Source of the DNA: Halalkalibacter krulwichiae | GTDB taxonomy: Bacteria; Bacillota; Bacilli; Bacillales; Bacillaceae_D | Length of the DNA stretch: 64,000 nucleotides | Reading direction: 5' to 3' | Assembly (NCBI RefSeq): GCF_002109385.1 | Contig: NZ_CP020814.1 | Span: 2,317,501 to 2,381,500, forward strand | Shown here: positions 8,234 to 17,364 of the stretch, in pieces | Layout of the letters: each line of letters starts with the position of its first letter | Numbering within the stretch: position 1 is the first letter of the stretch | Made by a program: the position numbers and the translations under genes | Notes under the pieces: model-generated | Told to the model about the DNA's origin: nothing | The model's input: only the letters and a program-made list of their open reading frames with translations | Databases searched by the model: none

Positions 8234-9601
8234 TCACTTGATTTTTATGTCATATTTTTGCATTTTCCGAACGACGGTCGCCTGACTAGTTCCTAACTGT
8301 TTAGCGATTTGATATGTCGTTTGATACTTTTGTGCAGCTAACATCAAAACTCTTCGTTCCGCATGTTCTACTACATCTTTTAATGGTTCCACTTCTCTAA
8401 GTATTTGTTCAGTAGATTGAGGTTCTTCTCGGTACTCACGAGGCAGGTCCGATACAGTAAGCTCATTGCTATCGGTTGTGAGCATAAGACGCTCCAGTAA
8501 GTGCGCTAGTTCACGAACATTGCCTGACCAATGATGTTCGTAAAAGAATTTTTTAAGTGATTCATCAAAACTTTTCAATAACTCATACTTACGGTTAATC
8601 TGAGTCTGATAATAATGAACTAGTGGAAAAATATCTTCCTTCCGCTCTCTAAGTGGCGGAACCACAACTGGTACGCCACGTAACCAATTGTACAAATCTT
8701 CTCTGAACGTTCCGGCTTCCACCATCCTCTTCAAATCTTTTTGCGTTGCAACAAGAACCCGAACATCTATCTTTCTCTCCTCCGATTCCCTGCCCTTTTG
8801 AAACTTGTTTTCTCCCAACACTCGAAGAAGTTTCCCTTGTAACTCCAAAGAAAGCTTCTCAACTTTGTCCAAAAATAAAAAACCTTTGTCAGCTAATTCA
8901 ATCATTCCTGGTGCTCTAGAAGTCATGTCCAATTCAGAACCAAACAACTCCCATTCAAGAAGCTCATTTGGTACTTCCCCGCAATTTACTTTAATTAACT
9001 TTCCTGTTTCATATCGATTACTAACACGGTAAAGATGTCTAATTAGCACATCTTTACCAACACCTGGTTCACCTTGCACGAGAACCGGTATATCAATATT
9101 CGCTAAACGTTCAACTAAACGAAAAATTCCATCCATTTTTTCACTCTTAACTACAACTTCTGAATCCTTACTCAGCTTAGTTTCTATTTGTTCTAATTGA
9201 GTTTTATACAGAGCATTTAAATCTTGGCATTGTCTTAATTTTTCGTTAAGTTCATCGTTCCGTTCATTTAACTCAGACAAATTATAACGATTCATTTCTA
9301 ATTCCTTTATTTTGTCTAACAAGTCAACATAGTGATCGCCATCCAAAAGAATATGAAGAAAGCGCGCTTGCTTATAGGAGTCCAACTTAGTTGAAACGAT
9401 TAAATATTTATACCGGTTATAAAAAGCAATATGAAACTCTCCGCTCGGTTGTAAGCGATCAAACAGCCTATTAATGGATTTTCCCTTTTGAATTGGTGGA
9501 AACTGAACACCAGTAACATATTGATTAAAATCTATAATTATATTTCTTTCGTCCGTGATCATAATCGGTAACGGAAAAGAAATGGGTAATTCGCCATTCA
9601 T
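8234..9601 (-). CDS. Degenerate sigma-54-activator-type (AAA+/Fis) transcription regulator
   Basis: 455 aa: PAS-like N-terminal region (to about 95), a coiled coil (about 100-150), an AAA+ domain (about 155-385) and a TyrR-type helix-turn-helix at the C-terminus (TYQIAKQLGTSQATVVRKM). Walker A GEPGVGKD and the arginine-finger segment FREDLYNWLRGVPV are kept. The GAFTGA loop that contacts sigma-54 is replaced by SELDMTSRAPGM, and Walker B reads FLFLDKV with Lys in place of the catalytic Glu. It is therefore unlikely to drive sigma-54 promoters and may act as a TyrR-like regulator or repressor. ATG 9601 has a CGGAGTG box. The frame also opens at GTG 9643. Likely co-transcribed with the CotS-like gene. 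Confidence 0.8.
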   Translation of the reverse strand: MNGELPISFPLPIMITDERNIIIDFNQYVTGVQFPPIQKGKSINRLFDRLQPSGEFHIAFYNRYKYLIVSTKLDSYKQARFLHILLDGDHYVDLLDKIKELEMNRYNLSELNERNDELNEKLRQCQDLNALYKTQLEQIETKLSKDSEVVVKSEKMDGIFRLVERLANIDIPVLVQGEPGVGKDVLIRHLYRVSNRYETGKLIKVNCGEVPNELLEWELFGSELDMTSRAPGMIELADKGFLFLDKVEKLSLELQGKLLRVLGENKFQKGRESEERKIDVRVLVATQKDLKRMVEAGTFREDLYNWLRGVPVVVPPLRERKEDIFPLVHYYQTQINRKYELLKSFDESLKKFFYEHHWSGNVRELAHLLERLMLTTDSNELTVSDLPREYREEPQSTEQILREVEPLKDVVEHAERRVLMLAAQKYQTTYQIAKQLGTSQATVVRKMQKYDIKIK

Positions 9602-9663
9602 TTTATCACTCCGAGTTCTTTTACTTGAAATTTGAATTTTCACTCTAACTTTATCCTCTACTA

Positions 9664-10692
9664 TTATAGACCATTGTTCTCGTCAAGATGGTCCTGAAAT
9701 AACCTTATTATGTGTTCCTTACTAGTTTCCAATTTAATTGTATCGATTAAACGTTGCAAGTGCTTTTCTTCAGACCATTCCTTTGTCTCTTTACCATAGT
9801 ATTTTGATATTTGCCCGTAAAATAAATGAGGGAAAAGCAAATCAGCAAGTACTACCTCATATTGCTCTTTAGATAAAGGATTAACTTTTTGATAATGCAT
9901 CATCATTTCAATCATAAGATCTAAATTCCACTCTTCTTGCTTTTTCATTACTTTGTTTAAAATTTTCCTAATGTCTCTTGCCGGTAGATCAATGGTTAAT
10001 GAATCCATATCAAAAACGTGCAAATTTCCTTCATCGTCAAGCATCAAATTGCCTGCAGCAAAATCTTGATGACACAACATTTTCATCCTCTTTGTTCTTT
10101 CATTCCAGTCTACATAATAAGACTCATCCAAAATATCGATGGCCTTTTCACATTGGGTAAGAAAAAAATCGACATGATTTAAGAACTGTTGATCAAACTC
10201 ATTATGAGAAGAAGCATGGGATCGTTCGACCTTCCAGCTTTTCATTAATTGGTGACGTCGGATGAATTCATCTCTCCAACCTCCTAAAAGAATCGATGGT
10301 TCTGAATGAATCGGGATATTAATACCTGTAGAAGCTTTATGAAACGTTGCTAAGCCCAATACGATTTTCTGTAATTGTTTCCTTTTTTGATAGCTTGGTT
10401 TCTTCCCTGTAATCGCTTCAAACAAAACAAAGTATTGTTCGTCTAATCTAACATAACTTCTACCCTTTTTCGTTTTTATGACTTGAGGGGTACGAACTCC
10501 ATTATTCTTCATAAATTGAATCGCATGCGTCATAAATCTTAGTCTACCTTCTCTTATTGGGACTTTTTTCAAAATGAATTTCTTAGAACCAGCAAGAATT
10601 AACCAAACTGCTTTTTTACCTTTATCCGATAACAGTGATACTTTTTTGACGTTAAGCGGGTACTCTTTCATAACCAACTTAGCTACATCCAT
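9664..10692 (-). CDS. CotS-family spore coat / aminoglycoside-phosphotransferase-fold protein
   Basis: 342 aa with a kinase-like APH fold. The catalytic loop reads CHQDFAAGNLML (D is the putative base, N binds metal), and the FDMDS motif corresponds to the DFG-like metal-binding site. The overall length and the N-terminal LLSDKGKKAVWLI nucleotide-binding strand pair fit the CotS/YsxE/YutH family of Bacillus spore coat proteins. The ATG follows AAGGAGG. CATACCATA (complement of 10714-10722) resembles a mother-cell sigma-E/K -10 box. The regulator gene follows after 62 bp. Confidence 0.8.
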   Translation of the reverse strand: MDVAKLVMKEYPLNVKKVSLLSDKGKKAVWLILAGSKKFILKKVPIREGRLRFMTHAIQFMKNNGVRTPQVIKTKKGRSYVRLDEQYFVLFEAITGKKPSYQKRKQLQKIVLGLATFHKASTGINIPIHSEPSILLGGWRDEFIRRHQLMKSWKVERSHASSHNEFDQQFLNHVDFFLTQCEKAIDILDESYYVDWNERTKRMKMLCHQDFAAGNLMLDDEGNLHVFDMDSLTIDLPARDIRKILNKVMKKQEEWNLDLMIEMMMHYQKVNPLSKEQYEVVLADLLFPHLFYGQISKYYGKETKEWSEEKHLQRLIDTIKLETSKEHIIRLFQDHLDENNGL

Positions 10693-10911
10693 AAAGAAAC
10701 CTCCTTTTATTAATATGGTATGAAACGATTTAAAAGTTGCTAGCCAATCCTATTGTTCTAACCGCCCTCATCTCGTCCATATTTTTATTATGTAAACTAA
10801 TAAAAGGCAATTGATTGTTCGTTAACAGCAATAAAAAAATTGAATGAAAAGTTGTTATAACAAATCATGATAAAGGAATAATAATGTCGTTACCAAGGGA
10901 GGATGAACTAA

Positions 10912-11322
10912 ATGAATTGGCAAAGGGAACTTTTAAAGATTATGCAGAAGAACAAGGAAAAAAAAGTAGCATTAGCAATTGATACTTCTAACGATCAGAC
11001 AGATAAGGCGTCGATTAACAATATTCGTCTATTTATTAAAGAGCTTAATCCAGAAGCTACTGTAATACAGGCCGATTTCAAAATTAGAGATATTTCTAAC
11101 GTGAAAGAAAACAAGCCACTAACATACTATAAGCATGGGAAATCTTCGTATACCGAGGTGCTCGAATGGGCAAACGAAAAAGAAATTGATACGTTATTAT
11201 ATATAACTGATTTAACAGGTTATATATATGAAGAGTTGACGTTGAATTCATTAATATACTGGCTCGTACTCGATAAGTTTAAACCTAAAGCTCCATTTGG
11301 AAAGGTATTAAACATTACTTAG
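10912..11322 (+). CDS. Stand-alone VWA-like domain protein (DUF2201 C-terminal type)
   Basis: 136 aa. The pattern VALAIDTS near residue 20, then a long helix, then GKSSYTEVLEWANEK, LLYITDLTGY and a closing KAPFGKVLNI follows the VWA-like C-terminal domain of DUF2201/COG3864 metallopeptidase-like proteins. In the family the first motif is DTSGSxS. Here it is DTSNDQ, so the metal site (MIDAS) seems lost. The N-terminal metallopeptidase part is absent. The ribosome binding site AGGGAGGATG is strong and the frame is intact, so this is a real but shrunken family member. The role is unknown. Confidence 0.6.
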   Translation: MNWQRELLKIMQKNKEKKVALAIDTSNDQTDKASINNIRLFIKELNPEATVIQADFKIRDISNVKENKPLTYYKHGKSSYTEVLEWANEKEIDTLLYITDLTGYIYEELTLNSLIYWLVLDKFKPKAPFGKVLNIT

Positions 11323-11590
11323 TTAATACATACTTGAAATTGACGACTTCAAGGATACATCAAAGCCGCTTAGAAGGAACCTAGGTGGCTTATCGTTATG
11401 AAAGATGAATGAACTAAAGACTCTAAAAAACTCAAATCCCTTGTGACAATAGTTATTCAAGAATTCAACCTTAAAGAAGAGTTTCTTTTCTCTTTTTATA
11501 TTAGACAAAAATAATTGATTGTTGCAGCTTATTCTGATTAACTGTAGAAAGAACGATCACTCATACATAAACTGAAAGGAGATTATTCGA

Positions 11591-12091
11591 TTGAATCAAA
11601 ACGACGCAAATTATTGGATTTCACACCTAGGGCTAGAACCTCATCCTGAAGGAGGTTTTTTTAAGCGTTCATTTGAATCAACTGAAGAGCTGAATGAACA
11701 GTCACGAAAGCTGTATACTAGTATTTACTTTTTACTGCGAGCTGGTGATGTGTCTCATTTTCACCGTTTACAATCCGATGAATTATGGTACTTCCATGCT
11801 GGTAGTTCAATGTCTGTCCACATCATTCATCAAGATGGACGATATGAGGAAGCTAAATTAGGTTTGAATATAGATAAAGGTGAGGTTCCGCAAGTATTAG
11901 TTCCAAAACATTCTATCTTTGGTTCATCACTTGCTGAGGATAAATCATTCTCATTAGTAGGATGTATGGTCGCACCAGGATTTGTATACGAGGATTTTGA
12001 ATTATTTACTCAACAACAGCTTCTCGAGGAATATCCACAACACGAAGAAATCATTTCTAAATTGGCTTATAAAACGATACCGAAATTTTAA
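11591..12091 (+). CDS. Cupin domain protein (DUF985 family)
   Basis: 166 aa cupin_5/DUF985 protein. The segments LGLEPHPEGGFFKRSF, SIYFLLRAGDVSHFHRLQSDELWYFHAG and LVGCMVAPGFVYEDFEL are the three conserved blocks. The His-x-His/Glu residues of the middle block are the expected metal or ligand site of the barrel. The enzyme function of the family is not established. The start is TTG at 11591, 9 nt after a clean AAAGGAG box, and no in-frame ATG lies nearby. Monocistronic with its own terminator. Confidence 0.9.
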   Translation: MNQNDANYWISHLGLEPHPEGGFFKRSFESTEELNEQSRKLYTSIYFLLRAGDVSHFHRLQSDELWYFHAGSSMSVHIIHQDGRYEEAKLGLNIDKGEVPQVLVPKHSIFGSSLAEDKSFSLVGCMVAPGFVYEDFELFTQQQLLEEYPQHEEIISKLAYKTIPKF

Positions 12092-12125
12092 TAATTACTA
12101 GCAATATTCTATCTATTATTTAAAC

Positions 12126-12170
12126 ATTCTTCACCTTTAGCATAATAGGCATTCATGCAAGGTGAAGAAT
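12126..12170 (+). terminator. Terminator of the cupin gene
   Basis: A 12-bp stem ATTCTTCACCTT / AAGGTGAAGAAT enclosing a 21-nt loop, followed by TGTTTTG. The rest of the 12092-12410 interval holds only the small ORF at 12194. Confidence 0.65.
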
Positions 12171-12193
12171 TGTTTTGTGATCATTCCGTACTT

Positions 12194-12307
12194 TTATCCA
12201 TAACTAAAAAGTAAGATTGATAGGATAATTATTCCTATCAATAATAAATAACATAAACAAAGAACGATAACCCAATTATTATTTATAAATGAAAGTAATT
12301 TTTTCAT
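12194..12307 (-). CDS. Putative single-span membrane peptide (37 aa)
   Basis: An intact 37-residue frame: a basic start MKKLLSF, a short polar stretch INNN, then one long hydrophobic helix (residues 12-35, including WVIVLCLCYLLLIG), ending SYG. An AGGTG box lies 6 nt before the ATG (moderate). It sits alone between the cupin terminator and the ABC transporter gene. Such small hydrophobic peptides are common in Bacillus but I know of no assigned function. Expression is unproven. Confidence 0.45.
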   Translation of the reverse strand: MKKLLSFINNNWVIVLCLCYLLLIGIIILSILLFSYG

Positions 12308-12410
12308 CAACAACACCTAATATATAGATATTCATGATAACATTGTTGACTAGTTCATAAATATTTATTCTATATAACCAGTAATTAAAGACATTAGCTA
12401 TCCTACTTCT

Positions 12411-13217
12411 TCAACTACAATCCTTTTTAATGGTCACCCACGCTCGCTCATCTTGCCATTTAACTGTAATAGGAAGTCGGAATGTCTTTTCCAAATTTTC
12501 TTTGGTTAACGTTTTATGCTTTTCTCCTTGAGCAACGACTTCCCCATCATTAACTAATAGGACGTGAGAAATTGTTGGTATTACTTCCTCAATATGGTGG
12601 GTGACATATAAAAGTGTTGGTCCTCCCTCTACCATCGATAAACGTTCAATCGTCTCCAGTAATTGTTCCCTTGAATATAAATCAAGTCCGTTACAAGGTT
12701 CGTCTAGTATAAGTAGTTTCGGTTGAGCCATTAATGCGCGAGCTATGACGACTCTTCTCTTTTCACCTTGAGACAGTTTAAGAAATGAATGGTTCGCTAG
12801 GTGCTCTATTCGTAATTCTTTTAATAAATGTCTCGCTCTTGTACAATCTTCATCCGTTACTTGTTCGAAAAGACCAATGGAAGCATACTTTCCACTAATC
12901 ACCACATCTAGAGCACTGTCACTCCCTCTAGCGGTGTAACGTTCATCAACAGAACTACTTACCCAACCTATAGATTTGCGTAATTCTGGAATATTCGTTT
13001 GTCCAAACTTTTGTCCTAAAACATGAACCTCCCCTTTTGAACACCATTGATAACCTATAAGTAGATTCAAAATGGATGTCTTTCCTGATCCATTTAAACC
13101 TAAAATAACCCAATGTTGACCTTTAATAACTTGCCAATTAATTTGGTTTAAAATCATTCTACCTTCTCGTTTCCATACAACATCTTTTAAAGCAACTACT
13201 TCTGACTGTCTAGTCAT
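12411..13217 (-). CDS. ABC transporter ATP-binding protein (YlmA-like)
   Basis: 268 aa single nucleotide-binding domain: Walker A GLNGSGKTS, signature LSQGEKRR, Walker B LLILDEP followed by CNGLDL (D-loop) and a switch His in VTHHIEE. No permease gene is adjacent on either side, so the partner is unknown. The family resembles YlmA/ModF-type ATPases that are often encoded alone. The start ATG follows a strong AGGAGG. Confidence 0.88.
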   Translation of the reverse strand: MTRQSEVVALKDVVWKREGRMILNQINWQVIKGQHWVILGLNGSGKTSILNLLIGYQWCSKGEVHVLGQKFGQTNIPELRKSIGWVSSSVDERYTARGSDSALDVVISGKYASIGLFEQVTDEDCTRARHLLKELRIEHLANHSFLKLSQGEKRRVVIARALMAQPKLLILDEPCNGLDLYSREQLLETIERLSMVEGGPTLLYVTHHIEEVIPTISHVLLVNDGEVVAQGEKHKTLTKENLEKTFRLPITVKWQDERAWVTIKKDCS

Positions 13218-13387
13218 ATTTCTACCTCCTAAGTTGTCTTATTCATAATTTCGACTTAAATCAACTACTCCCTCCTTTTTCATCAAATAACTTCAACCCT
13301 CTGAGAGTTCTTTGAAATACAGAATTTACAAATAATAAACTTTCGATTATTGTTAAGATACAATTCAAAACTAGGTGGGATATCGTG

Positions 13388-13969
13388 ATGTTTTCAAATA
13401 TTTGCGTTTTTTGTGGATCAAGCTTTGGTCGTCATCAAAGCTATATTGATGCTGTGACAAAGTTTGGCCAAGAATTAGCGAAAAACAAAATAAACCTCGT
13501 ATATGGAGGTGGAAACGCTGGTCTAATGGGGGAATTAGCGAGATACGTCCTCAGTCGTCAAGGTGAAGTAGTTGGCGTAATCCCTAAGAAGATCTATGAA
13601 AATGTAGACCATATACAATTAACTGATCTAATCATTGTAGAGGATATGCATCAAAGGAAAGCCAAAATGTATGAATTAGCAGATGGCTTTGTTGCTCTTC
13701 CAGGTGGAATTGGTACAATTGAAGAACTTGCTGAAGCACTTACTTGGCAACAAATCGGTTATCACAGTAAACCTATAGGGATATTAAATACAAATCAATA
13801 TTATAATAAATTACTTTCACTTTTAGAACATATGGTTGACGAAGGGTTCATAAAGCAAGAATTTCTGAATAGTTTAATAATATCTGAAGACCCAGAAGAC
13901 CTCTTATTAAAAATGAAGCACTACAAACCTAACTATATAAATAAATGGGAACAACAAAATAAGAGCTAA
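13388..13969 (+). CDS. LOG family protein (TIGR00730), cytokinin-type nucleoside 5'-monophosphate phosphoribohydrolase fold
   Basis: 193 aa Rossmann-fold protein with the two diagnostic motifs of the LOG family: GGGNAGLMG near the N-terminus and PGGIGTIEEL in the middle. Members cleave nucleoside monophosphates to base plus ribose 5-phosphate. The physiological substrate in bacilli is not settled. GTG 13385 immediately precedes ATG 13388, and the ATG is preferred given the AGGTGGG box. Related to B. subtilis YvdD. It converges on the penicillin-binding protein gene and shares a terminator with it. Confidence 0.92.
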   Translation: MFSNICVFCGSSFGRHQSYIDAVTKFGQELAKNKINLVYGGGNAGLMGELARYVLSRQGEVVGVIPKKIYENVDHIQLTDLIIVEDMHQRKAKMYELADGFVALPGGIGTIEELAEALTWQQIGYHSKPIGILNTNQYYNKLLSLLEHMVDEGFIKQEFLNSLIISEDPEDLLLKMKHYKPNYINKWEQQNKS

Positions 13970-13994
13970 GCCGAATATCTCTCGGCTCAGCTCT
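13962..13994. terminator. Bidirectional terminator between convergent genes
   Basis: AGAGCTAAGCCGA / TCGGCTCAGCTCT (one mismatch) with a 7-nt loop. It overlaps the stop of the LOG gene and ends just before the stop of the penicillin-binding protein gene. Confidence 0.7.
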
Positions 13995-13995
13995 A

Positions 13996-16102
13996 TTAAT
14001 GCGCTGAAGCTGGTTCCTCTGTATAAACAGGGCCAAAACGCTCATTTTTCATGTCAAAATACGTATCTAGTGCCTTTCTTGATATCTTTTGCGCCATTCC
14101 TTGTACGCCTCCATGGCGTTCTAAACGAACATTTGGTACTACAACAGCAAATGCAATTTCTGGGTTATGATAAGGCGCATAGCCAACAAGTGTCTGTGTA
14201 TTACCATCAATACTTCGTCGATTGTCACCTTCGCCAACCGTAACTTTCACCTGAGCTGTTCCCGTCTTACCTGCCGGTTGATAAGAAGCATCTGAAAAGC
14301 GTGCTCGGGCTGTTCCTCTTGTCATTACACTACGTAAGCCTTCTTGCACTCTTTTAATATGAGCGTCACTCATTTCAATTCGGTTCAACACTTTTGGCTC
14401 GAACTTTTGAATAACAGCTCCGTTCTCTCCAGGATTAATTGATGGCTCACGAATTTCTCTAACAAGGCGCGGTTCCATTCGATACCCATCATTTGCAATT
14501 GTTGCAATGTATTGAGCCAACTGCAACGTCGTATAAGTATCATATTGACCAATCATTAAATCAAGCAGGTTTCCCCCTATTGTTGATCCTCCGGCAAGAC
14601 CTGATGTGTATGAAGGTAAATCAATTCCAGTTTCTGAGCCTAACCCGAACTGATGAAAGCTACTCCGGACTTCTTGGTACGCATGATCAATAGAGTCTAA
14701 ACTCCAGCCACATCTAGTATTAGGAGCTGTATATGTACAATTAGCCATTCTCATTCCAATTTCGAACATATAAACGTTTGAAGATTGCTCTAAAGCATAC
14801 CGGTCATCAATCAACCAAACCCTCGAGTATTCCACGATCGCTTCACAGGTGTCCCTGGCAAATAAAGTGGACGATCATTAAAGCGAGTCCCAGGAGCAGC
14901 AACTCCAGCTTGAAAACCCGTAAGGACAGAAGCCGCTTTCACCGATGAACCCATCTCAAAGGATTTTGTTACATTTCCAATGTGATCTGCGAAACTTTCT
15001 CGTTCCCGATGAGCAGGATCATTATAACCTGCCATAGCCAATACATCACCAGTACGCGGGTCCATTAAGACCGCATAAGCGGAACGATCGAGAATAAAAG
15101 AATGCCTCCCAGCAGCTCTCATCTCTTCATCAATAATTTTTTCTAATCGTTGTTGAAGCTCCATATCAAGCGTTAGAATGAGGTCGTTTCCTCTTTGTCC
15201 AATTCGCTCATTTACCTCACGATCAACAGTTTGGGTCCCTTGTTTTAATGTAATACTTTCTACCACTGCCTTTTCTCCTCGTAGCACTTCCTCGTATTGA
15301 AGTTCAAGAAAGCTCGTACCGACTACATCAGAACGATCGTAACCACGTGATAAATAGTAATCAATCTTCTCACTAGGGATCGCATTGACAGTTCCAAGAA
15401 AGCCTTTAAATGAATCCCCATATGGGTATGTTCGACTCGACCCCTCGTAATATCAATTCCAGGTAGTCGGTCTAAATTTTCACTTATTACATGTGCTTCC
15501 TTTTCTGTGATTTGTTGTTTAATCGTTTGAGGTGTATTGGCGTATCCTCTAGTCATTTCTCGATAGATTGCTAGAATTTGAAGATGTTGATCGGATAAAT
15601 CCTCTATTTGTTGATCTGTAATACGCTCAATTTCAAGTTGATACTCGTCTGTACTGCTTTCTAACTTGCTTCTTTCCTCTTTACTTACTAAATCATAACG
15701 TTCATCAATAGTCATATTCGCTAAAATATAATCTCGGCGATCGCGCGGTGTAATACGCTCAACCTTATCTTCCATATCAAGTAATGGCTCAAGATCTCTT
15801 GCAATTTCTATCATCGTTTCTGCTCTAGTTCCGTAAGAAGGATTCGTATAAGTTACAGATAATTCCAACTGATTGTCCACAACTGAATTACCAAATCTAT
15901 CAAACATTACACCTCTTGGTGCATCAGATCTTGCTGTTGCTTGACTAATACTTTCAAGCTCATTAACAAATTCATCGCCTTGAACAATTTGAACAAAGCC
16001 CAATCGAAAAATCAAGCCAGAAAATAACAAGAATACAATGGAGAATAATACATTTAATCGAAATGATAAATGACTCTTTTTCTTTTGTTTTGTTGTCTGC
16101 AT
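13996..16102 (-). pseudogene. Class B penicillin-binding protein (PbpA/PbpH/PBP2 type), split by two frameshifts
   Basis: Three consecutive frames add up to one PBP2-type transpeptidase of about 700 aa. N-terminal part (16102-about 15445): membrane anchor (LNVLFSIVFLLFSGLIFRLGF) and dimerisation domain. The middle part has the active-site SSVK (MGSSVKAAS), and the C-terminal part has SSN (EQSSNVYMF) and KTG (AGKTGTAQV). All catalytic motifs are intact. Frameshift 1 is at the C4 run 15441-15444: adding one base restores ITRGSSRTYPYGDSFKG. Frameshift 2 is near 14812-14818, where one added base restores NTRGFGLIDDRYALEQ. Two one-base losses in an otherwise conserved cell-wall gene may well be sequencing errors. 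Its normal role is lateral wall synthesis in rod-shaped cells. Confidence 0.85.
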
Positions 16103-16217
16103 TTTCTCCCCCTAATAACTTTACTACCATTTCAATTTACTCAACGGAAATAACCATAACAGAACCAATTCTAACATAAATAACCAAATTAAGAGGAAGA
16201 AAGTAACTGAAGAACAG

Positions 16218-16260
16218 AAAGAGCGTTTCAAGAGTCGATTTGACCTTTGAAACACTCTTT
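16218..16260 (-). terminator. Hairpin between the CBO0543-like locus and the PBP gene
   Basis: AAAGAGCGTTTCAA / TTGAAACACTCTTT, 14 bp with one mismatch and a 15-nt loop. It probably ends transcription from the locus at 16297. Confidence 0.5.
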
Positions 16261-16296
16261 CTTAGAGTCACATTAATAATATAGAAAATATTTTAA

Positions 16297-16747
16297 TTAT
16301 TTAGTCTTTATCATAGGTGCTCTAAACCTAAACATATACAAACACGTAATAAATAACGATAAATTCACGACCATTAATTTTCTAAATATAAAACTATAGC
16401 TTAATGTATACATAGCCAAATAAATAGTTCCAGACCAAAAAAGATTCCAACCATTCTTAAATTGAATTAGACGGTATTTTTTTAATACGAATTCTGTAAG
16501 CAGCGAAATGGTAATCCATTTTAGTATATAAATCATTCTACTAGTTAAATAAGTGAAACTTTTTTAATGTACTAACACCCATATTGGATGACTGCATTTC
16601 CCACAGCAGCCTCTTTCGAAATAAAAAATAATATAATGAATTAATTAAAATGACATAAATAATACTTGGATAGTACATATGTAACTTTTTAAATGTTCTT
16701 TTTTTTACATTTAAATAAAACAATCCAACTGCTATCGCAATATGCAT
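16297..16747 (-). pseudogene. Remnant of a CBO0543-family membrane protein
   Basis: Two adjacent minus-strand frames, 16541-16747 (68 codons) and 16297-16536 (79 codons), read as the N- and C-terminal parts of one membrane protein of the CBO0543 family. The first has VKKRTFKKLHMYYPSIIYVIL...LLWEM and the second has TSRMIYILKWITISLLTEFVLKK...FKNGWNLFWSG. The middle part of the family, with the usual PNHT-type segment and one or two membrane spans, is missing, so an internal deletion as well as a frame change seems to have occurred. Unlike other broken genes here, one inserted base does not restore a full-length protein. Assignment is moderate. Confidence 0.5.
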
Positions 16748-16820
16748 GTTGTACCCTCACAAATATATGATATTTCTTAGGATACACATAATTGAATAAA
16801 AAATGTAAGCGAAAGACAGA

Positions 16821-17210
16821 TTAATCAAGAAATCGTTTTTGTTCCTTCAATAAAGTAAGATCACAACTTTCCTTCTTACCAAACCATTTGTATCTATTCT
16901 TTGCGATACAATCATAGACAAAATCTCGAATTGACTTAGGAATTATGATAAATACATATAAAACCTTCCACCAGCCATTTAACTGTTTACAAATCCGCAA
17001 AGCTGCTGTTGACTTATAGTAAATTTCACTATCTTCAATAAGAACTAAGCTATTTATTTCTTTACACACATTACGTGCCTCAATAAGTTCTTTTCCTTTT
17101 GCCCCCTGTAAGGATGCGAAGGAAAACACAGCTTTGTGATCTCGGCGAATAACAAAGTTCACACTCTCATGACAAATATTACAAACCCCATCGAATAAGA
17201 TAATCTTCAA
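16821..17210 (-). CDS. DCC-family thiol-disulfide oxidoreductase-like protein (DUF393, YuxK-like)
   Basis: 129 aa with the family signature DGVCNICHESVNFVIRRD at the N-terminus (the DGxCxxC redox-type motif that names the family), then FASLQG, and a C-terminal RYKWFGKKESC segment. The protein is predicted to have a thioredoxin-like fold. The physiological partner is unknown. The start is TTG at 17210 and no strong ribosome binding site is seen. No hydrophobic leader, though residues 85-105 are strongly apolar (WWKVLYVFIIIP), as in the family. Confidence 0.85.
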   Translation of the reverse strand: MKIILFDGVCNICHESVNFVIRRDHKAVFSFASLQGAKGKELIEARNVCKEINSLVLIEDSEIYYKSTAALRICKQLNGWWKVLYVFIIIPKSIRDFVYDCIAKNRYKWFGKKESCDLTLLKEQKRFLD

Positions 17211-17364
17211 TAGTTGCTCAACCCTTTCCTAGTCGTAGCTAAAAATAACTTGACATATATGTAGGATTTAAGTTTGTTTTTAGTTTTTTTATATGTTACA
17301 CGGAAATGCAATTCGTACGGTAAGTGAAATTATTTTGTTGCTAACTAACGTAAACAGCAGCAAA

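Noticed and set aside
11323..11508. A 61-codon minus-strand frame after the VWA-like gene.
   Set aside because: TTG start without a ribosome binding site, unusual composition, no family pattern; the region also contains a hairpin. Considered a chance frame.
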